Positions 42,051 through 51,739 of a stretch of DNA of 64,000 nt are shown piece by piece. Positions within the stretch are counted from its first letter, which is position 1, and the number at the start of each line of letters is the position of its first letter. The stretch lies in contig NC_062981.1 in NCBI RefSeq assembly GCF_023078275.1, positions 19,336,846-19,400,845 on the forward strand, read 5' to 3'. This DNA is from Leguminivora glycinivorella (taxonomy: Eukaryota > Arthropoda > Insecta > Lepidoptera > Tortricidae). Made by a program: the position numbers and the translations under genes. The notes under the pieces are model-generated. The model searched no databases, was not told the origin of the DNA, and was given only the letters and a program-made list of their open reading frames with translations.

Positions 42051-42820
42051 TGTGCAACAAGGGGAGGAAGTTGAATATTACTAACGAGAGTAGTTAAATC
42101 GCGACGGCTTGCCGGAGCGATTTAAAGACTCGAGTTAGTAATATTCATACTCCCCGAGTTACACACAATGTTTTTCATCACATTTGAGAGAAAAATACAG
42201 AGGAAACAGTCATAAAGCAAAACCTTCAACCGGTGGCGCGACCAGTACCTAGTGTATCTTGATCTACATCAGATTATTCATATTAAATCCATTGTTTTTG
42301 ATAACAAACACTTTTTGAACGAAAACAAACACGAAAAATACTGCATATAAATTAAATGCAATGTTCAAAAAAGCATATAAATCATATAATTGAACTAAAA
42401 TTGTACTTTATTTTGATCTGTTGTACTTTCCGTTGCTAGGCAACGGTGGGTGCCTCGCGTACGCCCGCGGTCAAGCGCGAGTAGAGAGAGAGCATATTGT
42501 CAGATTGTAAATTATAACAATTTATCTGAGTTAAATTTTACGAAATAAATGCAAAACACACTGAAAAAATTGTAAAACATAAATAAAATGTATTTTTCAT
42601 ACCGTATAATATATTTTACAGCTTAATAGTAAAATTTTGGTTGTGCAATAAAAATCCTTGGCAGATTGAAACATCCTTTGCCTGAAGTATTGTACGGATT
42701 GTTTTAATTTTTAAAACTAAATCCATTATTCCCTTGGGAATAAAATAGTACATTATGCTTCAGTACACGTAGACGCAATGATACCTTTAAACAGCAAATG
42801 TGATGAAAAAATATTTTTAT
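42045..42820. repeat. Dispersed repeat, GTGCAACAAGGGGAGG family, copy 1
   Basis: GTACATTGTGCAACAAGGGG, AAATCGCGACGGCTTGCCGG, ACTCCCCGAGTTACACACAA and a distal TTAAACAGCAAATGTGATGA recur, in part, at 50218-50472, 52127-52155, and 55775-55930 with 57844-57950. The middle (42190-42700) holds AT-rich filler of unknown nature. Confidence 0.6.
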
Positions 42821-43102
42821 ACGACTATTGTTATTTGTCCTTCATTGTAATACAATTCTACTCTATTTTTATTGCGTGTGTTTCCTCATAAGTTTTTACA
42901 AAATAATGTTGGTTATTATGAAGGTTATCAAAATATCAAATAAAATATAATTTTATTTATATTCTCTCTTACAGTAACGAAACGCTATTTGACATTTTAA
43001 ATCAGATGTCACTGATGTCAGTGTCAGTCAAATAATAGGTAAACATCAATACATGATCAACATTTTTCGTTAAAAGTTATTAGAAAAAATACATCGCTAA
43101 CA

Positions 43103-43154
43103 ATGATATTTTTTAGCAGAACAAAACTGTATTTTACAGTATTTATTTTATTAG
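43103..43154 (+). CDS. TXNDC15-like exon 1 (signal peptide)
   Basis: Encodes MIFFSRTKLYFTVFILL plus one base of Gly18, followed by GTAAGT. It is too short to stand out by length, but it restores a hydrophobic leader that exon 2 alone lacks. Confidence 0.85.
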
Positions 43155-44084
43155 GTAAGTGATTCCATGCATGCTTCCTAATTTGTTGAATCTAGGACCC
43201 GGTAGCCACTAACTTACCTTTTGTAAAATTTTACAGGTTCAGTGGGGTTTTCAACGCAAATTGATGTGGAAGAAGAGGCCGAGGTGGCTAAGGAACCAGA
43301 GTTCGAAGAATTTGAACCAGACGTGCCGAATGTCGACGAATCCGAGTCACTTTTATCGAACGTAGTTTCGGATGTCGACAAGACGCTAATCAACATTTAC
43401 AACCATGTTACGTCCGCTAATGTCACCGCTGAGAACAAAACTCAGGTAGTGAACGAGACGAGGAAGCTTGTCAAGTGCAAAGAGATAACGTATGATGAGC
43501 AGAACCCAGAAATTGAGCCTATAGTTGAAATTATAAATGGCAGCAGTTTGTCTAAGCTTTTGCAAGTCAAACCTGATATAACCAGTCGCGACATTGAAGC
43601 AGATTGCGTTCTAGTCCTATTTTATGCTAGGGCTTGCCCATTTAGTGCTCATGCCGCACCACATTTCAATGCACTGGCTCGGTCATATCCAAATGTAAAA
43701 ATGGTAGCGTTAGATGCATTGAGATATCATGGAATCAATGCACAATATGGTATTGTTGGTGTTCCTACTCTAAAGATGTTCCATAATGGCCGACCAGTTG
43801 GAAAGTTCAATGGGACCGAGTATAACATTCATTCTTTCAGTAAATTCGTTCATGCAATAACGGGTCTACATCCACAAGTCCTTTTAGTGACATCTAAGGA
43901 CTTTCAGGGGCCCGTTTCAAGTGTAGTCGAGAAGGAGACCGATTACTTCTTAGTCCTGTCATGGTTGTTTATCATAATATGTTCAGTGTATTACTTCATG
44001 CTGTCAAAATGGTGGCGCATGATTGTCGAGATGGTACAAAATAACTGGCGGGAGTCGGAGGCTCAGCATGAGCATAATGATTAA
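43103..44084 (+). CDS. Thioredoxin domain-containing protein 15-like (two exons)
   Basis: Exons 43103-43154 and 43237-44084 join (G|GT, Gly18) into a 299-codon frame. Residues 1-22 form a signal peptide (MIFFSRTKLYFTVFILL core). An acidic region follows (about 25-60), with N-glycosylation sites NVT and NKT. A thioredoxin fold spans about 140-230, then a membrane segment at about 254-273 (YFLVLSWLFIIICSVYYFML), and a short C-terminal tail ends HEHND. The active-site position is CPFS (151-154), not CxxC. TXNDC15 family members likewise have CxFS, so a disulfide-exchange role is doubtful. The cis-Pro (GVPTL, Pro194) is kept. TXNDC15 is an ER membrane protein needed for ciliary signalling in vertebrates (established). 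The intron is 82 bp with GTAAGT and TTTTACAG. AATAAA is at 44100-44105. Convergent with GRHPR. Confidence 0.9.
43237..44084 (+). CDS. TXNDC15-like exon 2 (thioredoxin domain, membrane anchor)
   Basis: Follows TTTTACAG. It contains the acidic region, thioredoxin fold with CPFS, transmembrane helix and stop (TAA). Confidence 0.92.
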
Positions 44085-44520
44085 TTTATGTTTAAGTGGA
44101 ATAAAGTTGTTTTTTATGTTGATTGTGTTTTATCATTTAAATTAGTTACAAAACTGAATATCTTCATTTCTAAAACAAGATTAAAAAGGGTAACCAATCT
44201 GCAGAATTACCTATTGGTTCATTTTTGAAATAAATATTTGTGTATTGATTTTTATTGCACAATGCATTATCATGTTAAAATTTGTCAATTCTGACATGAC
44301 AATGATACAACTGCTGGGAGTGGTGGGGACAAGGAAACAAAACCAATGGCATGAAACAAATATTATAAATATTGTATTATTTATATACATTTGATGTATG
44401 CAATTGTATGAACATTTAATGTTCCTTAGCAGACATTGCAAAAGTCACAGAATTTAAATATAAAGCAGTTGGGCTTGCAACTAGCAGTAAAATTGTACTA
44501 AAATAAATACTTTATAAATA
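44085..44520. terminator. Convergent 3' ends of TXNDC15-like and GRHPR genes
   Basis: A plus-strand AATAAA at 44100-44105 lies 16 bp after the TXNDC15-like stop. A minus-strand AATAAA (44256-44251) lies about 265 bp after the GRHPR stop. Nothing else is coded here. Confidence 0.55.
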
Positions 44521-45165
44521 TCACTTTATTTCTGCAGGCATCTCGCTTCCAGCTAAAGCTGCCAGAATGTTCCTTGCAGTCAACTCGCTCATTACATTCC
44601 TCGTCTCAACAGTAGCACTGCCAATGTGCGGTAAAACCACACAGTTCTTAAGCTTGAACAACGGACTGTCTAGGGGTAGTGGCTCCGGTGTAGTAACATC
44701 CAAACCTGCTCCCCAAATAGTGTTGGTCTGCAATGCTTCAATCAACGCATTCTGGTCAACCGTTCCACCTCGGCTTGTGTTTACAAAAACGGCGGTTTTC
44801 TTCATTTTTTCAAAAGCAGCTTTGTTGAACATTTCTTTAGTTTCTGGGACTAAAGCGGTACAGCATATAACGAAGTCGCTTTTCTTTAAAATGTCATCGA
44901 AGTCTACTCTAACAGCGCCAGTTTCTTTAGCGTTAGGGTTGTCAGTGCGGCCGGTGTAGAGTATCTGTTTGGTGCCGAAGGCCTTGACGCGGCGGGCGAC
45001 GGCCTGGCCGATGCGGCCGAAGCCCACGACGCCCACGGTGGCGCGCGCCAGCCCGGGGCCGGTCAGCCACACGGGGGCCCAGGCGCCCGACTGCGCCCAG
45101 CCGCCTGTTCGGGCTTCGTGGATCGCTTCGGGGATGCGACGAGATGTAGCCAGCAGCAGTGCAAG
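44521..45165 (-). CDS. GRHPR exon 3 (nucleotide-binding domain and catalytic residues)
   Basis: 215 codons in phase 0, starting LALLLATSRRIPEAIHEART after TTTCAG and ending GSEMPAEIK, then TGA. It has a GC-rich patch at 44975-45115. It carries GFGRIG and the Arg/Glu/His triad. Confidence 0.93.
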   Translation of the reverse strand, partial: LALLLATSRRIPEAIHEARTGGWAQSGAWAPVWLTGPGLARATVGVVGFGRIGQAVARRVKAFGTKQILYTGRTDNPNAKETGAVRVDFDDILKKSDFVICCTALVPETKEMFNKAAFEKMKKTAVFVNTSRGGTVDQNALIEALQTNTIWGAGLDVTTPEPLPLDSPLFKLKNCVVLPHIGSATVETRNVMSELTARNILAALAGSEMPAEIK

Positions 45166-48029
45166 CTGAAAGGTTAAGTAAGGGTTTTATTTGAAAGTGA
45201 GAGGTTTTTAAACATATTTCTTAGAAATAAATCCTGATGCCTCATTTTAGATATAAAGTTTCTTTAGTTTTAGGGCCGGTTGCATCAAACCGTCTGCAGT
45301 TAAAGCGTTCGTTAAATTGTATTGTATGGGAAGTTCCATAGACATCTGCTGCGTGACGATGATGTGTCTGTCAAATTTGGTTGATACAACTGGCCCTTAG
45401 TTTCTATAAGTAGTTCCTTTAACTTATTGACAAGCAGAAACGTCTGAAATCGATGAAACTAAGCTCGGAGATCTTAGAATAAATCTAAAAGTGGAAAATC
45501 TCTGCCTTGGGAGAGAACTCACAGTATTTGGATCGCAGATCTGTTTATAAAGCTAGTAACCCTAAAAAGAGGTCTAATAAACCAGAATAAACGAGGCAAA
45601 ATAAACCACTTTTAAATTTGTTTATGTAAATAGATTTTTGATCCTATATAGCCTGTGCACAAACTTATACCTAGATAGATGATAAACTGTCCATCCCATT
45701 TGTTTATCCATTATAAGTTTTAGCAAAGTTAATTCTATCCTACTATGGTAACAATCAATCAATGATGGCAAGGTTGATTGCTATTGTAATGATTATGGTA
45801 ATTAACATGTCACGGTTTAGAACTTCATTTGTTATGGTTTCTGGATTCCTTGAAGGCCATGTCTTGTGTTTAAATTAGTACATGTACAGTTAACATCAGA
45901 TATAATGGTATACTTTTTAGGGTTCCGTAGTCAACTAGGAACCCTTATAGTTTCGCCATGTCTGTCTGTCCGTCCGTCCGTCCGTCCGTACGTCCGTCCG
46001 CGGATAATCTCAGTAACCGTTAGCACTAGAAAGCTGAAATTTGGTACCAATATGTATATCAATCATGCCAACAAAGTGCAAAAATAAAAAATGGAAAAAA
46101 ATGTTTTATTAGGGTACCCCCCCTACATGTAAAGTGGGGGCTGATATTTTTTTTCATTCCAACTCCAACGTGTGATATATTGTTGGATAGGTATTTAAAA
46201 ATGAATAAGGGTTTACTAAGATCGCTTTTTGATAATATTAATATTTTCGGAAATAATCGTTCCTAAAGGAAAAAAAAGTGCGTCCCCCCCCTCTAACTTT
46301 TGAACCATATGTTTAAAAAATATGAAAAAAATCACAAAAGTAGAACTTTATAAAAACTTTCTAGGAAAATTGTTTTGAACTTGATAGGTTCAGTAGTTTT
46401 TGAGAAAAATACGGAAAACTACGGAACCCTACACTGAGCGTGGCCCGACACGCTCTTGGCCGGTTTTTTTTTAATAGAAGAAAATAAAATGAGAATTGTA
46501 TTATATTATATTATTGTACTGTAAAATGTCATTATTTGGTCAATAAAGGCTTTTCTTATCTTGTCTTATAATGGTACAATTAAAGTGTTCACAAAACTTT
46601 TATCTTCTACTGCACAGAAAGTGCATATTCAAAAGTTTGATTACCTTCCAAAATTACTAACTGGCGAAATATGAAAGCACTGTACTTTATGTAGAAAAAT
46701 CTTTGAGATAAGTTTGTATGCAAATTTTATGAAATTAACCAATTTCCATAGTTTTTTTTACAGTGTCACGAAATAATGGCTTACCATTTTTTTTTAAATA
46801 AAATCCATTTGAACACTGGGGAGGTCAAGTCTATAAAGAAAACTTACAGTTAACTCTGCTGTAGCATCCGTCAGCACATCTGGAGTATACCCAATTCTGA
46901 TGCTCCTCTTCTTACACTCAGCCAGGTCAATGTGGTCATGCCCCACGGATATAGTCCCCACCACCTTCAGCTGAGGCCCGGCGGCGTCTAGCAGCTCCTT
47001 GTCAATCTTCTCGGTGAGCGCACAAAAGATGCCGCTGGCTCCGGCAACACCTTTTAGGAGCTCGTTGCGAGGAACTTGTGAAGGTTTCTCCCAAATTCTT
47101 ACTTCACACCTGAAATTATGGTGTAATAAATACAGTTGTGGAAAGTTTTAAAAAGGTTAATGATGATGACAAGATTAGAATGGTCATGGTTATTTCTTTC
47201 TGTTGTTTAAATTTATTTATTTATTTAACCTTTACAGCAAAGCAGAAAAATTGTGGGTGGTGCTACTTTAAAAAGACTACAACAAATAATATACCTACAT
47301 ATATGTACATGGAATATACATACTATTCATGTCTTTATTTAATTCTTTATTATCTATAATAAGCATAAATGAGTGGTTGTTAGTATTTATAAAACAAACT
47401 AAAAAAATAATTTGTTATGAATATTTAAGATACAAGTTATTCATATTGTTGATAAATACAATTTCTATATACAGTCAAAGAGTATTGACTATTATATCTA
47501 AGTATGTCGTGTCGAAGTAAAATGTGTAATCACAGTGCAGACTGCCATCTCGCGACACACTTCTTAGACATATATGTCTTTGATACAGTGGAATGTCACA
47601 TGATGTTTTTGTAAATATAGTAAAAATAATGACCGAATATCTAATAAGGAATTATTAATAAATTACTAATATATAAAGCTCAGTGGCAATAATATCTACT
47701 ACATTTTCCTTGTATTGACCTGGCTTCTTGCCATGGCTCTCGGAAGCTTAGGATTAGCTTAACCAACACAATCATATCATGTCTAAAAGTAACCTAATTA
47801 CATAACAGCCCAAATACGGAAATATTGGGTAACAAATTAGAAAATAAAAAAATATTTTAATTTATTTAAGAAATGCTTACTCTTTCCTCAGCAGATCCAA
47901 GCCACTTTGCGGCATATCAGACCGCGTCACGTACACGAGAGGCTTTCCGTTGCTCATGTTTCTAGCAGGACTTATCACCACGATGTTCTGAACGAGACTA
48001 CTCACTACCGATAACCTCTTCCAAAACAT
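44521..48029 (-). CDS. Glyoxylate/hydroxypyruvate reductase (three exons)
   Basis: Exons 48029-47881, 47109-46848 and 45165-44521 join into 351 codons. This is a D-2-hydroxyacid dehydrogenase that reduces glyoxylate to glycolate and hydroxypyruvate to D-glycerate with NAD(P)H. The cofactor motif GFGRIG is at 185-190. Catalytic Arg269 lies in VNTSRGG, Glu298 in GLDVTTPEP, and His317 in VLPHIGSAT. From the second Met (residue 25) the protein is 327 residues, equal to typical GRHPR. The first in-frame ATG, preceded directly by TAG TAA, adds MFWKRLSVVSSLVQNIVVIS and PARN, basic and free of acidic residues, which could be a mitochondrial leader. The introns start GTAAGC and GTAAGT and end CAG. Intron 2 holds two repeats (45273-45396 and 45914-46472). 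Confidence 0.93.
45273..45396. mobile_element. MITE in GRHPR intron 2, GGGCCGGTTGCATCAAACC family
   Basis: GGGCCGGTTGCATCAAACC and the inverted GGTTGATACAACTGGCCC are the ends, with TTA duplicated on both sides. It resembles the TTGCACCA MITEs in layout but not closely in sequence. Confidence 0.75.
45914..46472 (-). repeat. Dispersed repeat, CCGGCCAAGAGCGTG family, complete copy
   Basis: An inverted copy of 3853-4412 lying in GRHPR intron 2, with the CCGTCCGT microsatellite near 45967-46000. It serves as the uninterrupted reference for the split copy at 19664-25649. Confidence 0.85.
46848..47109 (-). CDS. GRHPR exon 2
   Basis: 262 bp. It encodes CEVRIWEKPSQVPRNELLKG through the substrate-domain block VVGTISVGHDHIDLAECKKR to DVLTDATAELT. 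Acceptor ATTTCAG, donor GTAAGT. It joins exon 1 at phase 2 (GA|G, Glu50). Confidence 0.93.
47110..47880 (-). other. GRHPR intron 1
   Basis: 771 bp, AT-rich. GAAGTAAAATGTGTAATCAC...GACTGCCATCTCGCGACAC at 47515-47558 is a fragment of a dispersed repeat that also occurs inverted at 61270-61318. Confidence 0.8.
47881..48029 (-). CDS. GRHPR exon 1 (start)
   Basis: Encodes the possible leader, then MSNGKPLVYVTRSDMPQSGL and DLLRKE. The donor is GA|GTAAGC. Both ATGs (48029 and 47957) are in frame. Confidence 0.88.
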
Positions 48030-48081
48030 TTACTATTTGTTAAAGTTCCGCGTTCAGGCTTCGTTAGAGCCCCGAGGCCAC

Positions 48082-48240
48082 TCACTGTCCCGGCAAGTAC
48101 TTCGGCGGTTCGGCAATTACTTTTTTCTCCGCTTCGGTCTTGAATGAAGGTTTCGCCACATAAATCGTGATGTGCAGAGCGACGACGGTTGCTATTATCA
48201 CTTTGCCCTTGGTCGACTTTATGAATGACAAGGCATTCAT
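48082..48240 (-). CDS. 52-codon membrane microprotein ORF upstream of GRHPR
   Basis: An ATG in a good context (GACCATGAA) opens a 52-residue frame. It starts MNALSFIKSTKGKVIIATVV, continues with a hydrophobic stretch (about residues 14-28), and has a charged tail ending EPPKYLPGQ. Its stop lies 52 bases before the GRHPR ATG on the same strand. The basic N-terminus, single membrane span and short polar tail look like a small mitochondrial or ER membrane protein. No family is recognised. It could be the upstream cistron of a bicistronic mRNA, a uORF, or, using the GTGAGT that overlaps its last codons, an alternative first exon. Confidence 0.5.
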   Translation of the reverse strand: MNALSFIKSTKGKVIIATVVALHITIYVAKPSFKTEAEKKVIAEPPKYLPGQ

Positions 48241-48434
48241 GGTCGGTTCCTGGTCTCAATGTATAAATAATTTTATGTTTACATAGATCGCAAGAATACG
48301 ATGAATTTCATGAATTAAAATGATGAAACTTAATATAATTCTAGTCTTATGACCTTGAGCAATTTATAAGGAAAACGTCAAAACATAAACGTGACATTGA
48401 CACATGATAGTGACGTTTTATTTTCGTTCAGAAA
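48241..48434. promoter_or_regulatory. Short divergent promoter region
   Basis: 194 bp separate the minus-strand microprotein/GRHPR start from the plus-strand ORF at 48435. AAAACGTCA near 48373 and TGACGTTTT near 48411 form an inverted pair of CRE-like TGACGT sites. No TATA box is obvious. Confidence 0.35.
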
Positions 48435-48614
48435 ATGTGTTTAACATTAATCGGTATGCTTTTTATTATTCTCTGGCAAACCCACTTTGTTAGTGAAAAA
48501 GGCGCCAGTTTAAATCTTTCTGTTACGTCTTTGAATGTTTCAGCTTCTCATACTCCTGGAATTAACACGTTCGCTGCATATACTCCCGCTCTGTGCAAAG
48601 GAGAGAAAGGGTGA
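48435..48614 (+). CDS. 59-codon ORF with signal-peptide-like start
   Basis: Begins MCLTLIGMLFIILWQTHFVS, a typical cleavable leader, then a Ser/Asn-rich stretch with possible N-glycosylation sites (NLS, NVS), and ends ALCKGEKG. It may be a small secreted protein or the first coding exon of a longer gene: GTGAAG overlaps the stop (GG|GTGAAG) and is a possible donor. No matching second exon was found downstream and no family is recognised. Confidence 0.35.
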   Translation: MCLTLIGMLFIILWQTHFVSEKGASLNLSVTSLNVSASHTPGINTFAAYTPALCKGEKG

Positions 48615-48699
48615 AGTTTAGTGACCTTCCCCTGGTGCAGCGAATAATTTACGGATACATTTATAGCGAAGGATTTATAACAAAAGGGGTGGTTCTATG

Positions 48700-49200
48700 T
48701 CAAGTAAAAGGATGCATATTGTGGAACGTGTGATGACTCAGAGTTGTCAGTTTTCAATTTTGGTCCTTCTACAACTCAGGGAACCTACCTTTCGCGAACA
48801 TCGAAGTTTGCAAATTGTTAGCATCCCATTCCTGGGATGGTGTCCAGGTAAAGCACGTCACAGTCGCCTTCTTTATAATGTCGGAATGCTCGTGCCGATT
48901 GCAAAATATTATTATTTGAGATATAGGAAGGAATTTTGATATGTAATATTTCGGGTTCTTATTATAACAGCAACTACTTAACAGCAAAACATAAAGTAAT
49001 TTTACTTTTGTTTGCAACATCTATCTATTGGTAAGGAAAAACCCAACTAAACCTTATTTGCTCTGTTTATCGACTATTTCAAAGTGCCGCATTGAGCATA
49101 AACTCTCAACAGCCCGCAATAAAACAAGTAAAACTGTGTTTTATGCTCTCAGCTGTAAACAAACCGCAATAGTGAAACTTTTTGCTCTTTCACGTCCAAA
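48700..49200. other. Intergenic DNA, nothing recognised
   Basis: Open frames at 48697-48939 and 49028-49312 show no domain, and they overlap frames on the other strand. Confidence 0.4.
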
Positions 49201-49212
49201 CGCACTCATAAA

Positions 49213-49344
49213 TATAAAGCCAGTCGGCCGGCCGCCGCCGCTCCGGACGCGCGAACACGTTCGATATTTGAACGATTCGAAAAAAAATAACGGAGTGAAG
49301 TTTTTTTTATGATTTTGAATGATTTTCGGATACAGTGTTGATAG
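49213..49344 (+). promoter_or_regulatory. Candidate TATA promoter and non-coding first exon
   Basis: TATAAAG (49213-49219) is followed by a short CpG-rich block (CGGCCGGCCGCCGCCGCTCC and CGGACGCGCGAACACG) and then, at 49345, a strong donor (ATAG|GTAAGT). This looks like a promoter with an untranslated first exon whose coding exons would lie to the right, possibly beyond the window. No coding exon was recognised in 49.35-64 kb. Confidence 0.3.
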
Positions 49345-49541
49345 GTAAGTTATAGTTAACAAATACTCTGTGCTGTAATTAAACAATTAGGGGCTTGTTT
49401 TTTAGAAACATTTGGAGAATATCTACAGTGTTGGTGAAATTTCAGTAAGAAAGAGCTGAAATATTTCGCGATATTTTGTGTTTATGAGCAATATGAGCAT
49501 ACTCAACAGTATTAGGTACCTATTTGCGATATGTCATAAGT

Positions 49542-49970
49542 ATGTTTTCCCCTCACTAGCTCGGAAACACGTGTTTTGTCCTTTAATACCAGCGGGTAAA
49601 AACGCATTTTATCCACTAGTGGGTAAAGTAATTTGACCTTGAATAAAGTCAAATTAACTGTTTTCAAATTGATAAAAGTAGGTGAATCTAGTAATAAAGA
49701 TGATTTACCACCTGTGGAACTACTGGAAGTTGTGATAAACGCATTTTTTGCATTGTAGTTTCCTCGCCATAGTGAGGGGAAAAGTTTTGTGTTACACTCG
49801 GGTGCAAATGTATTTTACTTCTCGTGTGTTAAAAAACTCGCAAGTTCAGGATTCTATTCTCGAACCACTCGCTTCGCTCGTGGTTCAACTATAGAATCCT
49901 TTCACTTGCTCGTTTTTCAATTCCACACTCGGCGTTAAAATACAACTTTGCCCCCTTGTATAACAAATAA
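49542..49970. repeat. 430-bp dispersed repeat, copy 2
   Basis: Same family and orientation as 31236-31666, with a few small changes. Confidence 0.85.
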
Positions 49971-50217
49971 CTAATAGTGTACAATAAGAACTACCCACTG
50001 AACACTTACAAAAAGATAGGATACCTACCTTCGGACCTACACAAAAACTATGTATATCTTTAAAGAAACTATGTACATAGTTTGTAAATAGAGGTTGTCG
50101 TAGGTAGAGTGTAGTAGGTAATATATTACTGACCCGCCCTGTCCAAAGGGCTCGCCTTATCACATTCCTTTAGATTCAGCTCTACATAGCGTAAAGTGAT
50201 ACCTAAGATGCTAAAAA

Positions 50218-50472
50218 TAATAGTACATTGTGCACCATGGGGCGTAAGTTGAATTTTGCGAGAGCATACTTACTTTTGAATCGCGACGGCTTGTCGAAAC
50301 GATCTAAAGACTCGAGTTTGCAATAATTTTTCATTGCGTTTGTAATAAAAAATATTAAAATTTGTTGATTATGCTAGAAATTTCGCAACTCCACCGGGTG
50401 AAAGTATTTTCTATAACTCCCGCTACGACTGCGTGCAATTGCACATTTACTGAGCAAGTGTGATGAAAAATA
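50218..50472. repeat. GTGCAACAAGGGGAGG family, short copy
   Basis: AGTACATTGTGCACCATGGG, ATCGCGACGGCTTGTCG, then GCGTGCAATTGCACATTTAC and GTGATGAAAAATAATT match the ends of 42045-42820 and the repeat that hosts the transposon at 55931-57839. Confidence 0.6.
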
Positions 50473-50605
50473 ATTATCCTGTAATGTCTCCTTAATAATT
50501 TTGGCTAAGCGAAGGTCCCACAAATAACCGTTTTTCGTATACAATTGCAAATTAAGATAGCGGAGTTTAACGGCTTAATATAATACTTTTTTTTTGCCTG
50601 CGTTA

Positions 50606-50737
50606 GTGCGTTTTCCCATTATCCGATCCGATATCGGATGTCGGAAGGATTTCAATGGAAAAATCCAAGATGGCGCCTCTAATGTATGGGATATCAGTCC
50701 GACATCCGATATCGGATCGGATAATGTGAAAACGCGC
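50606..50737. mobile_element. MITE, ATATCGGATGTCGGA family, copy 2
   Basis: GTGCGTTTTCCCATTATCCG and the inverted CGGATAATGTGAAAACGCGC are its ends, with an inner CCGATATCGGATGTCGGA pair. TTA is duplicated at 50603-50605 and 50738-50740. It inserted right at the edge of a LINE tail. Confidence 0.85.
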
Positions 50738-50852
50738 TTAGTGTCCCACTGCTGGGCAAAGGCCTCCCCTCTCTTCCTCCACTCGACCCTATCACTCGCA
50801 TTTCCCCACCAGTTGGGATAAAAATTTTCCAGGTCGTCGCACCATCTAATAC
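50738..50852 (-). pseudogene. LINE reverse-transcriptase C-terminal fragment
   Basis: The minus strand reads RWCDDLENFYPNWWGNASDR and then VEWRKRGEAFAQQWD. This matches the RWxDDL...RxEWxxxGEAFAQQWD ending common to insect non-LTR retrotransposons. It is 5'-truncated and interrupted by the MITE. Confidence 0.75.
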
Positions 50853-50867
50853 TTACCTGATATTATT

Positions 50868-51075
50868 ATCTCCTTCTACATTCAGATTCAGATTCAGGTA
50901 TATTTATTGATAAATGTACATCTCATTTACATGTCAAAAATAAGTTATTATAATTAGATTAAAATTAAAATAAAATATAAATATAAAATAAAATAAAATA
51001 TAAATATAAAATAAAATAATTAAAATAATATTAAAATAAAATAATAAAATAACATACGGTACATATTATATACAG
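50868..51075. repeat. LINE-like 3' tail and AT microsatellite
   Basis: TTCAGATTCAGGTATATTTATTGATAAA-type sequence precedes about 100 bp of AAAATAAAATATAAAT repeats (50950-51050). Confidence 0.6.
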
Positions 51076-51739
51076 GTTACTTTGTGACGGATGGATGACT
51101 GACTCCACATATAAAGTTAGATGGGACGCATCTGTAGGTCAAGCCAAATGTTACCTACAAAGGCTACAAATAAATAAGGTTGTCTGGAAGAAATCGATCT
51201 TTAGCGATAAGACCGCCTGTTGTTTACCTTTGTTTGTGTTGCTTCTTTATTTTGAATTATTGTATTTTATCGAAGTGTGCAATAAAGAATACATATTTGT
51301 ATTGTATTGTTAATATGTTACCTTTGGCCGTAACTGTAGTCTTTTAGTAGCTATAACGAATTTGACATGGGCAGGAGTAAAGAACCGAAGCAGAGTAACA
51401 CGTTATCCAGTGAAGAAACGCATTGCAAGAAAACATGCGCACGCGTAGTGTGAAGTTAGGTAGAGTCATTATGTGTTAATATATTTTGATAGAAATTGAC
51501 ACATTTTGTCATTCGTCATTCCAAATGTTATGCAGAATTAACTTGGTCTGACTCCACTCAACTCCTTGGAAATTATCGTTATCCCAAAAAGATCCAAGAT
51601 AACGTGTAATAAGCCACTGAAATGTGTATTTTTCTATCGTGATCGATTATTAAGTCAAATTAAATAATGTAATGCAAGTAGCAAGAAAGAGCGCGTCGCT
51701 GAGTTATTTTTAATATGAGAAAATGTCAAAATAGTACCT

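Noticed and set aside
43214..43396. 60-codon minus-strand frame
   Set aside because: Antisense shadow of the acidic region of the TXNDC15-like exon 2.
44567..44959. 130-codon plus-strand frame
   Set aside because: Antisense shadow of GRHPR exon 3.
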